The notes: generated by a model not told the origin, from the letters alone. A DNA stretch of 64,000 nt from Corynebacterium provencense (GCA_900049755.1 LT160592.1:409836-473835); one strand, 5' to 3'. Positions 17,392 to 25,718 are shown, counted from the stretch's first letter. Program-made: numbers and translations.

Positions 17392-18084
17392 TCACAGGAA
17401 ATGTCCCGCACCGAGGACCATCAGCATCACCGCGGCGGTGAGTCCTGCGCGACGGGCCACGACGCCACTGTTCTCCCGCATCCCGGCGAAGATCTCGCCG
17501 ATCCGCGACTGTGGTCTGAGTCTGACGTAGCCGACGGCGCAGGCGGTGAGGAACGGGAGGCTCAGCGCCACGGCAGCGTAGACCACCATGCCGAAGTAAC
17601 GGGTCGACGTACTGAAGTCCCCGGCGCTCATGACGAGAATCCCGGCGAAGAACGGTCCGGAGGTCGCCGACTGGACCAGACCGAGGACGACCCCTGTCAG
17701 CAGGGTCGCCGGGGACGGGGTGCGCAGAGGCCCGAGAAATCTGGACACCAGTGCTGAACTGCCGTCACTGCCTGCGCTGCCGCCGCTGCGCAAGGCCATC
17801 ATGCCCACGAACCAGCCGGTGAGGACCAGCAGAATGCCGAAGAGCGGGGAATCGACGAAAGTGCCGACGGCGTCGCCGATACCGTCGAAGACAAGGAGAC
17901 TGAGCAGTGCCAGTGCCAGCACCCCGAGCCAGTCGCCGAAGACAAGTAGGGTGGCGACACGCGCATAGGTTCCCCGCCGTCCGCCTGCCGACGAGGTGGG
18001 CAGCATCACACCGACCGCCACAATCACACCGATCAACAGGACATTGAGGGTGTCTACGAGGGCGTAGGACATGACGTGCAGCAC
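17392..18084 (-). CDS. Multi-pass membrane protein of unknown function
   Basis: 230 residues with about six predicted membrane helices: TLNVLLIGVIVAVGVMLP, VATLLVFGDWLGVLALALLS, LFGILLVLTGWFVGMMAL, LLTGVVLGLVQSATSGPFFA, YFGMVVYAAVALSLPFLTAC and AGLTAAVMLMVLGAGHFL. The layout, with a Gly/Pro-rich mid-region GLVQSATSGPFFAGI, recalls the LysE / DsbD-like transporter group, but no family signature is certain. The GTG at 18084 was chosen over the ATG four codons on because a TAGGCT -10 lies 7 bp upstream. It is upstream of and parallel to entA, 53 bp apart, with the DtxR box in between, and divergent from the MMPL gene. A link to siderophore export is possible but unproven. Confidence 0.65.
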   Translation of the reverse strand: MLHVMSYALVDTLNVLLIGVIVAVGVMLPTSSAGGRRGTYARVATLLVFGDWLGVLALALLSLLVFDGIGDAVGTFVDSPLFGILLVLTGWFVGMMALRSGGSAGSDGSSALVSRFLGPLRTPSPATLLTGVVLGLVQSATSGPFFAGILVMSAGDFSTSTRYFGMVVYAAVALSLPFLTACAVGYVRLRPQSRIGEIFAGMRENSGVVARRAGLTAAVMLMVLGAGHFL

Positions 18085-18091
18085 GTCCGAC

Positions 18092-18097
18092 AGCCTA
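18092..18097 (-). promoter_or_regulatory. -10 hexamer TAGGCT of the membrane protein gene (leaderless type)
   Basis: TAGGCT lies 7 bp before the GTG at 18084 and decides the start. Confidence 0.45.
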
Positions 18098-18165
18098 CAT
18101 GGGTCGTTCAGGGACAGACCGGGGTGACCGATCCGTCCCGCAGTCCCGCCCGAAACATGCAGCCA

Positions 18166-18193
18166 ATGTGCAATGTTGCACATGCAGTGCAAT
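18166..18193 (+). promoter_or_regulatory. Palindromic operator upstream of the MMPL-tetR operon
   Basis: ATGTGCAATGTTGCACAT (18166-18183) is a perfect 18-bp palindrome. A further GTGCAAT half-site follows at 18187-18193 and runs into AATAAT, a possible -10, ending 7 bp before the MMPL ATG. Its place suits autoregulation by the TetR protein encoded at the end of the operon. Confidence 0.65.
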
Positions 18194-18203
18194 AATCGCC
18201 GCC

Positions 18204-20609
18204 ATGGCTAAACTCCTCTACCGGATCGGACGATCCGCATACACCTACAGGTGGCGGTTCATCGCCGTCTGGCTGCTCGTGCTCATCGGAGCCGGCACAG
18301 CGGCCGCGACGATGATGAAACCGACAACCATGACCTTCACCATCCCCGGGCTCGAATCGGTTCAGACCCAGGAAGAGATGTCCGACCTCTTCCCGTCTGA
18401 AGGTGACTCCATGGAGGCACCCACCGGCACCATTGTCGTCCGTGCCCCGGAGGGGGAGACTCTCTCCGACCCCGCACCGGCTGCCGATCTCGACAAGCTG
18501 ATCTCTGAGCTGAAGGCCCAGGATTCGCTCGTCGACCGGGACGCGATCGTAAGCCCGGTTGCTGCAGCTGCCGGTATGGAGCAGCAGGTCACCGCAGCCA
18601 AGGCAGGACAGGGCCTGTCGCCCGAGCAGATCAGCTCGGACTTCCAGGCACTCTCCCCGCTCAGCGAGGACGGACGCACCGGCACCTTCACGGTGACCTT
18701 CGACGCAGCCACCTCGACTGATGTCCCCGCCGAGGAGGTTTCCAAGGTCACCGACATTCTCGAGAATGCCTCGACAGACAACCTCGAGGTCTCCTACAAC
18801 GGCAACGTCTTCCAGATGACCGAGATCGGTGCCACAGCAGAGCTGGTCGGCCTCGCAGTCGCGGCAATCGTCCTGATCATCACCTTCGGTTCCTTCGTGG
18901 CCGCCGGGCTCCCGCTCATCACCGCGGTGGTGGGAGTGGGCACCGGCATCATGCTGGTGTTCGCGGCGACATCACTGACCGACTCGATCAACAACATCAC
19001 CCCGACCCTGGCCTCCATGATCGGGCTGGCCGTGGGTATCGACTACGCTCTGTTCATTGTCTCGAGGTACCGCAACGAACTTGTGGCATTCGCGGGGGGC
19101 AACAATCTCACCCCCAAGGAGCTGGCGGAGGTGGTGCGGAAGACCTCCCACCGGCAGCGGGCGCACCTGGCGGGGCTCGCCGTGGGCAAGGCGGGGTCGG
19201 CAGTGTGCTTCGCCGGCCTGACCGTGATCATCGCCCTGGCGGCACTCTCCATCATCAACATCCCCTTCCTCACCGCCATGGCCCTGGCTGCTGCCCTGAC
19301 AGTGTTCATCGCCGTCACTGTTGCGGTCACCCTCCTCCCCGCCATCCTGGGCGCATTCGGAACCAAAGCCTTCGCCGGAAAGGTTCCGGTGGTCAAGGCG
19401 CCGGATCCCGAGGACGACAAGCCGACCATGGGTCTGAGGTGGGTCCGGCAGATCCGGAAGCGCCCGGTCGTCTTCTCGCTGAGCTCGATCCTTCTTCTCG
19501 TGGTCCTCGCCATTCCTGCACTGGGACTGCAGCTGGCGATGCCCACCGACGATTCTGCGAAGCTCGGCAGTCCCCAGCGCACAGCGGCTGAATGGATCAA
19601 CGAGGGCTTCGGCCCCGGCCGTAACGCCCCCATGATCGCCGTGGTGAAGGCCGATGACCCGCAGCAGGCACAGCAGGCTTTCGGCACCGCTGTCGCCGAC
19701 ATCAGTGCAGTGGAAGGCGTGTCCAACGCCCAGATCACCCAGGTGAACGAGGCCGGTACCGCCGCCCAGGTCCTCATCACGCCCACCACCGGTGCCACCG
19801 ACGAGGCGACGAACAGCACGCTCCAGGCCATCCGTGACGCCGAAGCCTCCTTCGCCGACAGCACCGGTGGCAGCTACGCAGTCACCGGCGTGACCCCGAT
19901 CTTCGAGGACATCTCCGACCGGCTCTCCGATGTCCTCGTCCCGTATGTGGCCATCGTCGTGGTTCTGGCGTTCGTCCTGCTGATGATCGTCTTCCGGTCT
20001 CTCTGGGTGCCGCTCATCGCCGCACTCGGTTTCGCACTGTCCGTCGCCGCCACCTTCGGAGTGACCGTCGCAGTCTGGCAGTGGGGCTGGCTCGGCATCA
20101 CCGACGATCCGCAGGCGATCATCTCCTTCCTGCCCATCATGCTCATCGGTATCGTCTTCGGCCTTGCGATGGACTACCAGGTCTTCCTCGTCACCCGGAT
20201 GCGGGAGGGGTATGTCCACGGCAAGACCGCCGGTAACGCGGTCTCCAACGGTTTCAAGCACGGGGCCCGTGTCGTCACTGCTGCGGCGCTGATCATGATT
20301 TCGGTGTTCGCCGCCTTCATTCTCATGGACGAGCCGTTCATCGCGGTGATGGGCTCGGCCCTGGCCATCGCTGTTCTCATCGACGCTTTCGTGGTCAGGA
20401 TGACCATCGTCCCGGCGGTACTGTTCCTTCTCGGCGATCGTGCATGGTCCCTGCCCGGTTGGCTGGACCGCATCATTCCGAAGGTGGATGTCGAGGGCGA
20501 GGTTCTCACCGGCATGAAAAACGTCGGGTCCGACAGTGAGGACGCCGACGGCCACGGTGGCAGCGACGGCAGCGACGGCAGCGACGAGGCGGGGAAGGTC
20601 CGTGCCTGA
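18204..20609 (+). CDS. MMPL-family RND exporter
   Basis: 801 residues. Two repeats of six membrane helices, each after an extracytoplasmic loop, as in MmpL/CmpL lipid and drug exporters energised by protons. Helix 1 is WRFIAVWLLVLIGAGTAAA; the first MMPL core holds SMIGLAVGIDYALFIVSRYRNE and the second GIVFGLAMDYQVFLVTRMREGY, both carrying the charged pair typical of the proton relay. The ATG at 18204 (MAKLLYRIGRSAYTYRWRF) is chosen over an upstream in-frame start because the operator would otherwise lie in the gene. The C-terminus ends in GSDGSDGSDE from 9-bp repeats. tetR overlaps the 3' end. Mycolic acid or glycolipid export is a fair guess for a corynebacterium, as is drug efflux. Confidence 0.88.
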   Translation: MAKLLYRIGRSAYTYRWRFIAVWLLVLIGAGTAAATMMKPTTMTFTIPGLESVQTQEEMSDLFPSEGDSMEAPTGTIVVRAPEGETLSDPAPAADLDKLISELKAQDSLVDRDAIVSPVAAAAGMEQQVTAAKAGQGLSPEQISSDFQALSPLSEDGRTGTFTVTFDAATSTDVPAEEVSKVTDILENASTDNLEVSYNGNVFQMTEIGATAELVGLAVAAIVLIITFGSFVAAGLPLITAVVGVGTGIMLVFAATSLTDSINNITPTLASMIGLAVGIDYALFIVSRYRNELVAFAGGNNLTPKELAEVVRKTSHRQRAHLAGLAVGKAGSAVCFAGLTVIIALAALSIINIPFLTAMALAAALTVFIAVTVAVTLLPAILGAFGTKAFAGKVPVVKAPDPEDDKPTMGLRWVRQIRKRPVVFSLSSILLLVVLAIPALGLQLAMPTDDSAKLGSPQRTAAEWINEGFGPGRNAPMIAVVKADDPQQAQQAFGTAVADISAVEGVSNAQITQVNEAGTAAQVLITPTTGATDEATNSTLQAIRDAEASFADSTGGSYAVTGVTPIFEDISDRLSDVLVPYVAIVVVLAFVLLMIVFRSLWVPLIAALGFALSVAATFGVTVAVWQWGWLGITDDPQAIISFLPIMLIGIVFGLAMDYQVFLVTRMREGYVHGKTAGNAVSNGFKHGARVVTAAALIMISVFAAFILMDEPFIAVMGSALAIAVLIDAFVVRMTIVPAVLFLLGDRAWSLPGWLDRIIPKVDVEGEVLTGMKNVGSDSEDADGHGGSDGSDGSDEAGKVRA
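20559..20585 (+). repeat. 9-bp tandem repeats at the MMPL C-terminus
   Basis: Three copies of GGCAGCGAC encode GSD repeats in the cytoplasmic tail. Confidence 0.85.
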
Positions 20610-21327
20610 CTGTGTGGACAGGGCCGACCACGTCGACCCCGGGGACCGGTCACATACGGTCACGAACACCAGCTGTCCTTCACTGAGAGCCAGGAAGAAG
20701 GAGGAGACCCGCAGGGCCCTTTCCCGGGCGGCCGCCGAACTCCTCCTCACGGAGGGCAGTGAAGGAATGACCGTTGCGGCGGTCGCACGCCGTGCCGGAG
20801 TGTCCCCCCGGACTTTCCACAACTACTTCGCGCGCCGCGAGGACGCCCTGTTCGACTTCATCGCGGACACCCTCCACAGCTGGAGTGACCAGGTGGAGGC
20901 CGCTCCGGCAGACGAAACTCCCCTCGAGGTGATGTACAGGCTCGTCTCCGGGAAGATGGTCGACGGCGGCGACGGGGACCCGGTCAACGATCCGGGGAAC
21001 CTGTTCAACCTCATGTCCATCGGCGACCACCTCAGCTACGTCTCGGGACCACAGGACAAGGAACGGGTACTCAGACTGCTCGACGGGATCGTCAGTGCGA
21101 TGTACCGGCGTCGTGACCACGGCCTGTCCTGGGACGCCATGACCCTGCTGATCGTGTCCAGTCTGGCGTCCGCAGCCATCGCGGTGGAGGCCACCCGGCA
21201 CCGACCGGACCAGGACTGCAGGTCAGGTCCAACCGGCACCGACTGTGGAGGCCACGGCCCGGCACGCAGCGCCGCGGAGATCCTCGACGAGTGCTTCCAC
21301 ATGCTCCGCGACGGCTTCGGCAGGTGA
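20602..21327 (+). CDS. TetR-family transcriptional regulator
   Basis: 241 residues. The N-terminal DNA-binding domain is RKKEETRRALSRAAAELLL, then GMTVAAVARRAGVSPRTFHNYFARREDALFDFI, the standard helix-turn-helix of the family. The C-terminal ligand domain is not assignable. GTG start inside the end of the MMPL gene (8-bp overlap) with GGGGAAGG at good distance; a longer upstream frame is the MMPL tail in another frame. Co-transcription with the exporter points to local repression through the palindrome before the MMPL gene, relieved by an exported substrate. This is inference from layout. Confidence 0.88.
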   Translation: MPDCVDRADHVDPGDRSHTVTNTSCPSLRARKKEETRRALSRAAAELLLTEGSEGMTVAAVARRAGVSPRTFHNYFARREDALFDFIADTLHSWSDQVEAAPADETPLEVMYRLVSGKMVDGGDGDPVNDPGNLFNLMSIGDHLSYVSGPQDKERVLRLLDGIVSAMYRRRDHGLSWDAMTLLIVSSLASAAIAVEATRHRPDQDCRSGPTGTDCGGHGPARSAAEILDECFHMLRDGFGR

Positions 21328-21384
21328 CATCCGGCAGGCCTGGGGCGGTCTCCGGAGGAACTCCGCCCGCCCCGGGGTGCGCCG

Positions 21385-22167
21385 CTATACGCCGACCACC
21401 GCCGACACCACCAGTACAGCGCTGACCCCGGTCAGCACCACCAGTGTGAGCAGGGCAAGCATCCGTCCGGCACGCGTGGCGACATTGAAGGTCCAGTTCC
21501 AGCCGTCACCGGAGCTGAGCATCACGGACTCGCTGCCGGGTGCCTCCAGGAACAGCAGCCACTTCCTCCGCCTGCCGTCCGGAAGCGGGAATCTGCCGGT
21601 GACGGCACGGTCGATCCTGTCCACGGCGAGCAGCAGGTACACCGTGGACGCCACAATCCCCAGGATTCCCGCCACTGCCGTCAATCCCCCCGCTCCGTGA
21701 CCCCCCGGCAGGATCAGGTATCCCCCTGCCGCCGTCACGGTAGCAGCCAGGCTCAGCAGAACGAAGTAACGCCCGACCACGGGCGCCGTCTCCTTCGCCC
21801 CGTGCCAGATGTTCAGGGCTTCCGTGGTGGTCCCCGCACCACCGGGCTCGAAGACATTCCCCGAGCGCATCCAGAGGATCGACGAGGCGACCGCCAGACC
21901 GAGCAGCAGAACCACCGGCACCGTGAACAGCTGTGCCAGTACCGTGACGGGTGACTTCGGCTGCCAGGTGTCGGCGTCTCCGGCGAGGTTCCAGTGGGTG
22001 GGCAGATGGTCGGGAAGCGAATTCCATGTGGCCCACAGCAACAGTGCGGCCACCGTGGGAGGCAGCAGAACCAGCAGGTACAGGCGACCGGGTACAGACA
22101 CGGGAGGGCGGCCTCCGGGCGTGACCTCCTCCTCCGGCACCTCTGGAACTGTGGATTCCTCTTCCAT
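21385..22167 (-). CDS. DUF1648 domain membrane protein
   Basis: 260 residues. After an acidic start (MEEESTVPEVPEEE) come a first helix, LYLLVLLPPTVAALLLWAT, and the DUF1648 pattern LPDHLPTHWNLAGDADTW..K. Then follow helices TVPVVLLLGLAVASSILW, YFVLLSLAATVTAAGGYLIL and AGILGIVASTVYLLLAVD, and a last one, MLALLTLVVLTGVSAVLVVSAVV. DUF1648 is also found in SdpI immunity proteins, but no immunity context is present. Transcription is convergent with tetR and divergent from ribM; a TACCCT -10 lies 7 bp before the ATG. Function unknown. Confidence 0.75.
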   Translation of the reverse strand: MEEESTVPEVPEEEVTPGGRPPVSVPGRLYLLVLLPPTVAALLLWATWNSLPDHLPTHWNLAGDADTWQPKSPVTVLAQLFTVPVVLLLGLAVASSILWMRSGNVFEPGGAGTTTEALNIWHGAKETAPVVGRYFVLLSLAATVTAAGGYLILPGGHGAGGLTAVAGILGIVASTVYLLLAVDRIDRAVTGRFPLPDGRRRKWLLFLEAPGSESVMLSSGDGWNWTFNVATRAGRMLALLTLVVLTGVSAVLVVSAVVGV

Positions 22168-22174
22168 GATTCAC

Positions 22175-22180
22175 AGGGTA
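22175..22180 (-). promoter_or_regulatory. -10 hexamer TACCCT of the DUF1648 gene (leaderless type)
   Basis: TACCCT lies 7 bp before the ATG at 22167. Confidence 0.4.
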
Positions 22181-22255
22181 CCCGGGTGGCAGTTTCCTCC
22201 TGAGCGGAAACTGCGACGGGGGTTGCGCCGCGGTGTAATCTCTGCCGTGTAAGCA

Positions 22256-22378
22256 TTCTCAGGGCGGGGTGGAAGTCCCCACCGGCGGTGAAAGCCCGCG
22301 AGCGCCACCTCCACCAGGTGGGTCCAGCAGATCCGGTGTGATTCCGGAGCCGACGGTCACAGTCCGGACGGGAGAGAA
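22256..22378 (+). ncRNA. FMN riboswitch (RFN element)
   Basis: All conserved RFN blocks are present in order: TTCTCAGGGCGGGGTG, GAAGTCCCCACCGGCGGT, AAAGCCCGCGAGC, then CAGCAGATCCGGTGTGATTC, CGGAGCCGACGG and CACAGTCCGGACGGGAGAGAA. The end stems close with TTCTC/GAGAA. It lies 14 nt before the ribM ATG and should shut expression when FMN is plentiful, probably at translation, as no clear terminator follows. Confidence 0.95.
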
Positions 22379-22392
22379 AGGCTGGACACCTC

Positions 22393-23151
22393 ATGTCCGG
22401 ATCAGTACTCACATCACTTCTTGACGCCCAGTTGACGATCGGCGACACCGCCATCCTCTGGCGCGAGATCATCGGCAACGGTTTCGGCATCGCCTCCGCA
22501 GTCGGCGGCATGCGCCGGGTCGTCTGGGCCTGGCCGGTCGGCATGGTCGGCAACATCCTTCTGTTCACCGTCTTCCTCGGCGGCGTCTTCCACACCCCCC
22601 AGGACCTGGACCTCTACGGTCAGGCCGGCCGTCAGGTCATGTTCCTCATCGTCAGCACCTACGGATGGTGGCAGTGGTCCCGCGCCCGGAGGGCAGGCGT
22701 CAGGGAACCTGCCCGGACCGACCCGTCCCGCTCGATCGTGACAGAACCCGCGGACAACTACGAAGCGGTCCAGCCGCACTGGGCCTCCGCCAGGGAACGG
22801 TTGTTCATGGTCGTCGTCGCCGTCGTGGGTACCTGCGGATTCGCCTGGGTCTTCTCTTCTCTGGGGTCCTGGGGTCCGTGGTCGGACGCCTGGATCTTCA
22901 CCGGCTCACTGCTGGCGACGCTCGGCATGGCCCGCGGGTGGACAGAGTTCTGGCTGATCTGGATAGCCGTCGACATTGTCGGCGTCCCCCTGCTGTTCTC
23001 CGCCGGCTACTACCCCAGTGCCGTCCTATACATCGTCTACGCCGCCTTTGTCATCTGGGGTTTCGCCGTCTGGCTGAAGGTCCAGAGATCCGCGCAGCCC
23101 GACCCCGCCCGGACAGGGCGGACGGGGACGACAGTCGGCGCCTCTTCGTAG
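22393..23151 (+). CDS. ribM: PnuC-like riboflavin transporter
   Basis: Takes up riboflavin by facilitated diffusion in the RibM/PnuX group of the PnuC family. 252 residues with about seven helices; the PnuC region WREIIGNGFGIASAVGGMRRVVWAWPVGMVGN and STYGWWQW are typical, with later SLLATLGMARGWTEFWLIW. The FMN riboswitch in front fixes the substrate class as riboflavin rather than nicotinamide riboside. The central loop (about residues 100-125) is polar. The stop is followed at once by a 14-bp repeat array. Confidence 0.92.
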   Translation: MSGSVLTSLLDAQLTIGDTAILWREIIGNGFGIASAVGGMRRVVWAWPVGMVGNILLFTVFLGGVFHTPQDLDLYGQAGRQVMFLIVSTYGWWQWSRARRAGVREPARTDPSRSIVTEPADNYEAVQPHWASARERLFMVVVAVVGTCGFAWVFSSLGSWGPWSDAWIFTGSLLATLGMARGWTEFWLIWIAVDIVGVPLLFSAGYYPSAVLYIVYAAFVIWGFAVWLKVQRSAQPDPARTGRTGTTVGASS

Positions 23152-23200
23152 ACCGGCACCGACAGACCGGCACCGACAGACCGACACCGACAGACCGGCC
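23151..23200. repeat. 14-bp tandem repeats after ribM
   Basis: Three copies of GACCGGCACCGACA (third with one change) plus a partial copy begin at the last base of the ribM stop. Confidence 0.9.
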
Positions 23201-23315
23201 CCTCCCCTCCCCGCGTCCCGGCTTGCTACCCCCGGCCACGGGCACTGACCTGCCGGGAAACGCTTTCGTGTACTGGATATGTACGGCAGACTACCGTAGG
23301 GTGCATGGAGAAGAA

Positions 23316-23332
23316 TGACCGGTAAACGGTCA
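23316..23332 (+). promoter_or_regulatory. Palindrome TGACCG-N5-CGGTCA before the PAP2 gene
   Basis: A perfect inverted repeat of 6 bp around GTAAA, 63 bp before the PAP2 start. The form is that of many TetR-family operators. A second inverted pair TACGG-N7-CCGTA lies about 20 bp upstream. Confidence 0.5.
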
Positions 23333-23395
23333 GTTCAGGAGTTCACCGCGGTACCACCCCCGGTCGGACCGTGACGTGGAGGAGGACGCACCGCA

Positions 23396-24331
23396 GTGAC
23401 GACCATGAGGAACACCGACGCGGCCCCGGGGAGAAAACTCTCCGGGGCGTCCCCCACTGCGACGGTCGACGTGACCACGGCACGCGGGGAAGCGGCGGAC
23501 CTGTCCTCACCGGTGACCTCCACGGTCCGGCTCACCGGTCTTCCGGTGCGGATCCTCAACTACCTCGTGCAGCCCCGCTGGTGGGTCGAGATCGTGGTGA
23601 TCTACGGCATCTACCTCGTGTACTCCCTGATCCGCAACGGGGTCCACGACGTGGAGGCGGCCGCGTTCGCCAACGGTGCCCGTATTCTCGCCGTCGAGGA
23701 CAAGCTCGGACTGGCATGGGAACGGGGGCTCAACGCTTTCGTCGACAGTGCCCCGTCAGTGGCTGCAGTGTCTGCCGTGGTCTACGCGTCCCTCCACTTC
23801 GTGGTGACACCCGGAACACTCGTGTGGCTGTACATGCGCCACCAGAACCGGTACCGCTTCGCCAGCACCGTCATCGTGCTGACGACCTGTCTGGCACTGA
23901 TCGGGTTCTACCTCCTGCCCACCGCCCCGCCACGAATGTATTCCGGGGAAGGCTTCGTGGACATCATGGCCAAGACAGGCTCCTGGGGCTGGTGGCCCGA
24001 GTCCGGCACCCCCGCCTCCGACGCCATCTCCAACCAGTTCGCCGCCATGCCGTCACTGCACTGTGCGTGGGCAGCTTTCTGCGGGATAGCGGTCGTGCTC
24101 TACACCGGAAACCACATGGCCCGGATCCTCGGCGTCCTCTATCCTCTGCTCACCTTCTTCGTGGTGATGGGAACAGCGAACCACTACCTCCTGGACGTCG
24201 TCGGCGGGCTCGTCACTCTCGCCCTCGCCTACTGCCTGGCCTGGCTGCTGCGCCGCGCGTGGCGCGGATATCTGGCCCGCCACCTAGACGGCCGGATCGT
24301 CGACCAGCTGACCACCCGGGGCGCGGCCTGA
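23396..24331 (+). CDS. PAP2-superfamily membrane phosphatase/transferase
   Basis: 311 residues. Helices start at WWVEIVVIYGIYLVYSLI and continue through VAAVSAVVYASLHFVVTPG, STVIVLTTCLALIGFYLLP, MARILGVLYPLLTFFVVMG and YLLDVVGGLVTLALAYCLA. The PAP2 catalytic blocks are PSLHCAWAAFCG (His) and GTANHYLLDVVGG (His and Asp). This is the branch that includes Aur1-type inositol phosphoceramide synthases (PAP2_3), so the substrate is a lipid phosphate or phosphoinositol lipid; in corynebacteria a role in phosphatidylinositol mannoside or glycolipid metabolism is possible. GTG start after GGAGGAGG. An inverted repeat upstream suggests regulation by a TetR-type protein. Confidence 0.78.
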   Translation: MTTMRNTDAAPGRKLSGASPTATVDVTTARGEAADLSSPVTSTVRLTGLPVRILNYLVQPRWWVEIVVIYGIYLVYSLIRNGVHDVEAAAFANGARILAVEDKLGLAWERGLNAFVDSAPSVAAVSAVVYASLHFVVTPGTLVWLYMRHQNRYRFASTVIVLTTCLALIGFYLLPTAPPRMYSGEGFVDIMAKTGSWGWWPESGTPASDAISNQFAAMPSLHCAWAAFCGIAVVLYTGNHMARILGVLYPLLTFFVVMGTANHYLLDVVGGLVTLALAYCLAWLLRRAWRGYLARHLDGRIVDQLTTRGAA

Positions 24332-24385
24332 GCCGTATGTCCTGACGGGGAGTCCCGCAGTTCCCGTCCTCTGCGCCGGCCTTCT

Positions 24386-24399
24386 GAGAGCCGGCTCTC
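24386..24399. terminator. Palindrome between convergent PAP2 and hydrolase genes
   Basis: GAGAGCCGGCTCTC is a perfect 14-bp palindrome between the two gene ends. The stem would have a very small loop, so it is a weak terminator candidate. Confidence 0.3.
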
Positions 24400-24416
24400 C
24401 GTGTGCGGCAGAGATG

Positions 24417-25616
24417 TCAGCGGGAGGCGGAACGCTTACGCGCCCGGTCAAGGGCATCCTCGATTTCCGCACGGTCGGCGTCGGTGATCCCCGCGACATC
24501 CGCCGGTGTGAAAACGGCGTCACGGGTCTTGTCGACCAGCACAGCCCGCACCCCTTCAGCGAAATTCGGCCGGGACCTTGCCCAACATCCCACAGAGAAC
24601 TCCGCGTCCAGAGCCTCACGCAGCGTGTGCCGGGAAGAGTGGTCCAGCAGTCTCGCCGTCGCCTCGAGAGACAGCGGATTCGCCGGTTCCAGCAGCTTGC
24701 GGGTCAGCTCCGCCGTCTGCCCGTCCGCCGCTTGTATCCGGGAGTCACTGGCGGCCCACCCGCCGTCGGGAACCACCAGGTCCCGGATGTCCCCCTCCAT
24801 CTCCCGGAGCCGGGAGGAGGGCAGGTTCCGGCCCTGCACCGTCTCCACTGCGACGGCACGGTCCACCCCGTCGGTGAACAGGCGGGTGGTGAAGGCGTCC
24901 ACGTCGGCGACCAGGCCGGTGGCCAGCCCGGTCCACAGCAGGTCTCCGGGTGTCAGCCGGTAGGCCGTCACGGCCAGCCACAGTCCCAGCGACCGTGTGG
25001 GCTGCTGCGGTGCCTCCAGGGCCGGAAGATGAGTGAACACGTGGGAGATGCCGACGTCCGTGACGAACCCGATCGCGGCCTCCGGCATCGATGCCCACGC
25101 CCTGTCGGTGATGATGCGGTGGGACGCGTGAAGGGACAGTCCCAGACCTCCTCCCATGGTGAGCCCGTCAACGAGGGAAACAACCGGCTTCGGGAACGTC
25201 GCGATCCGGTGGTTCAGGTCGTACTCCGCGGTGAAGAAGGAGTCTCCGCCCGCACTGTCTCCGGCAAGGTCGCTGTCACGTACGGACCGGACGTCTCCCC
25301 CCGCACAGAAGGCCTTCGGTGATGAAGAGCGGATGAGCACCTGACGGACGGTGTCATCGGCGGCGAAGGTGTCGAGCGCTGCGGCGACTGCACCGACCAT
25401 TCCGCGGTTCAGCGCGTTGAGAGCTTTCGGCCGGTCGAGAGTGACGACCCCTGTGCGCCCGGGGCCGCTGCCTGTGACTCCTGCAGTGACCCCCACGGAT
25501 TCGCCGTCGGACGGTGAGGCGGCAGAGGGTGCGGCCGAGGGAGAGAGGGGCGGTTTCTGTGCCGGTTTCTGTGCCGGTTTCTGTGCCGGTGACTGTGCCG
25601 GTGACTTGGGGTCCAT
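24417..25616 (-). CDS. 3-hydroxyisobutyryl-CoA hydrolase-like enoyl-CoA hydratase family protein
   Basis: 399 residues. Crotonase fold with LDRPKALNALNRGMV, the oxyanion block SSSPKAFCAGGDVRSV, LVDGLTMGGGLGLSLHASHRI and MPEAAIGFVTDVGISHVF. The last, E-x-x-I-G-x-x-x-D-x-G, and the length with the C-terminal ECH_2 region (SRHTLREALDAEFSV, RPNFAEGVRAVLVDK) point to the valine-pathway hydrolase rather than a hydratase. The ATG at 25616 (MDPKSPAQ) precedes a Lys/Pro/Ala/Gln-rich leader from 12-bp repeats; no good Shine-Dalgarno is seen, so a later start after the leader cannot be excluded. Divergent from fadD. Confidence 0.82.
   Translation of the reverse strand: MDPKSPAQSPAQKPAQKPAQKPPLSPSAAPSAASPSDGESVGVTAGVTGSGPGRTGVVTLDRPKALNALNRGMVGAVAAALDTFAADDTVRQVLIRSSSPKAFCAGGDVRSVRDSDLAGDSAGGDSFFTAEYDLNHRIATFPKPVVSLVDGLTMGGGLGLSLHASHRIITDRAWASMPEAAIGFVTDVGISHVFTHLPALEAPQQPTRSLGLWLAVTAYRLTPGDLLWTGLATGLVADVDAFTTRLFTDGVDRAVAVETVQGRNLPSSRLREMEGDIRDLVVPDGGWAASDSRIQAADGQTAELTRKLLEPANPLSLEATARLLDHSSRHTLREALDAEFSVGCWARSRPNFAEGVRAVLVDKTRDAVFTPADVAGITDADRAEIEDALDRARKRSASR
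25551..25604 (-). repeat. 12-bp tandem repeats at the N-terminus of the hydrolase
   Basis: Four and a half 12-bp units such as CGGTTTCTGTGC. On the coding strand they read as PAQK/PAQS repeats just after the start codon. Confidence 0.9.
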
Positions 25617-25712
25617 GTGTCCATGGTGACACAACGACCCGCCGGCACGAAGGGAAACTCGGCGCCCTACTTCGATTCGCAAAAATAGTGTCACACATCA
25701 CCCTCTATTTGC

Positions 25713-25718
25713 TAGAGT
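25713..25718 (+). promoter_or_regulatory. -10 hexamer TAGAGT of fadD
   Basis: TAGAGT lies in an AT-rich stretch 64 bp before the fadD ATG, leaving a leader of about 57 nt with CGAAGGA as binding site. GTGTCACA about 18 bp upstream may act as -35. Confidence 0.45.

Noticed and set aside
18972..20822. 616-codon open frame on the - strand
   Set aside because: Antisense to the MMPL gene, with His/Asp/Gly-rich nonsense composition.
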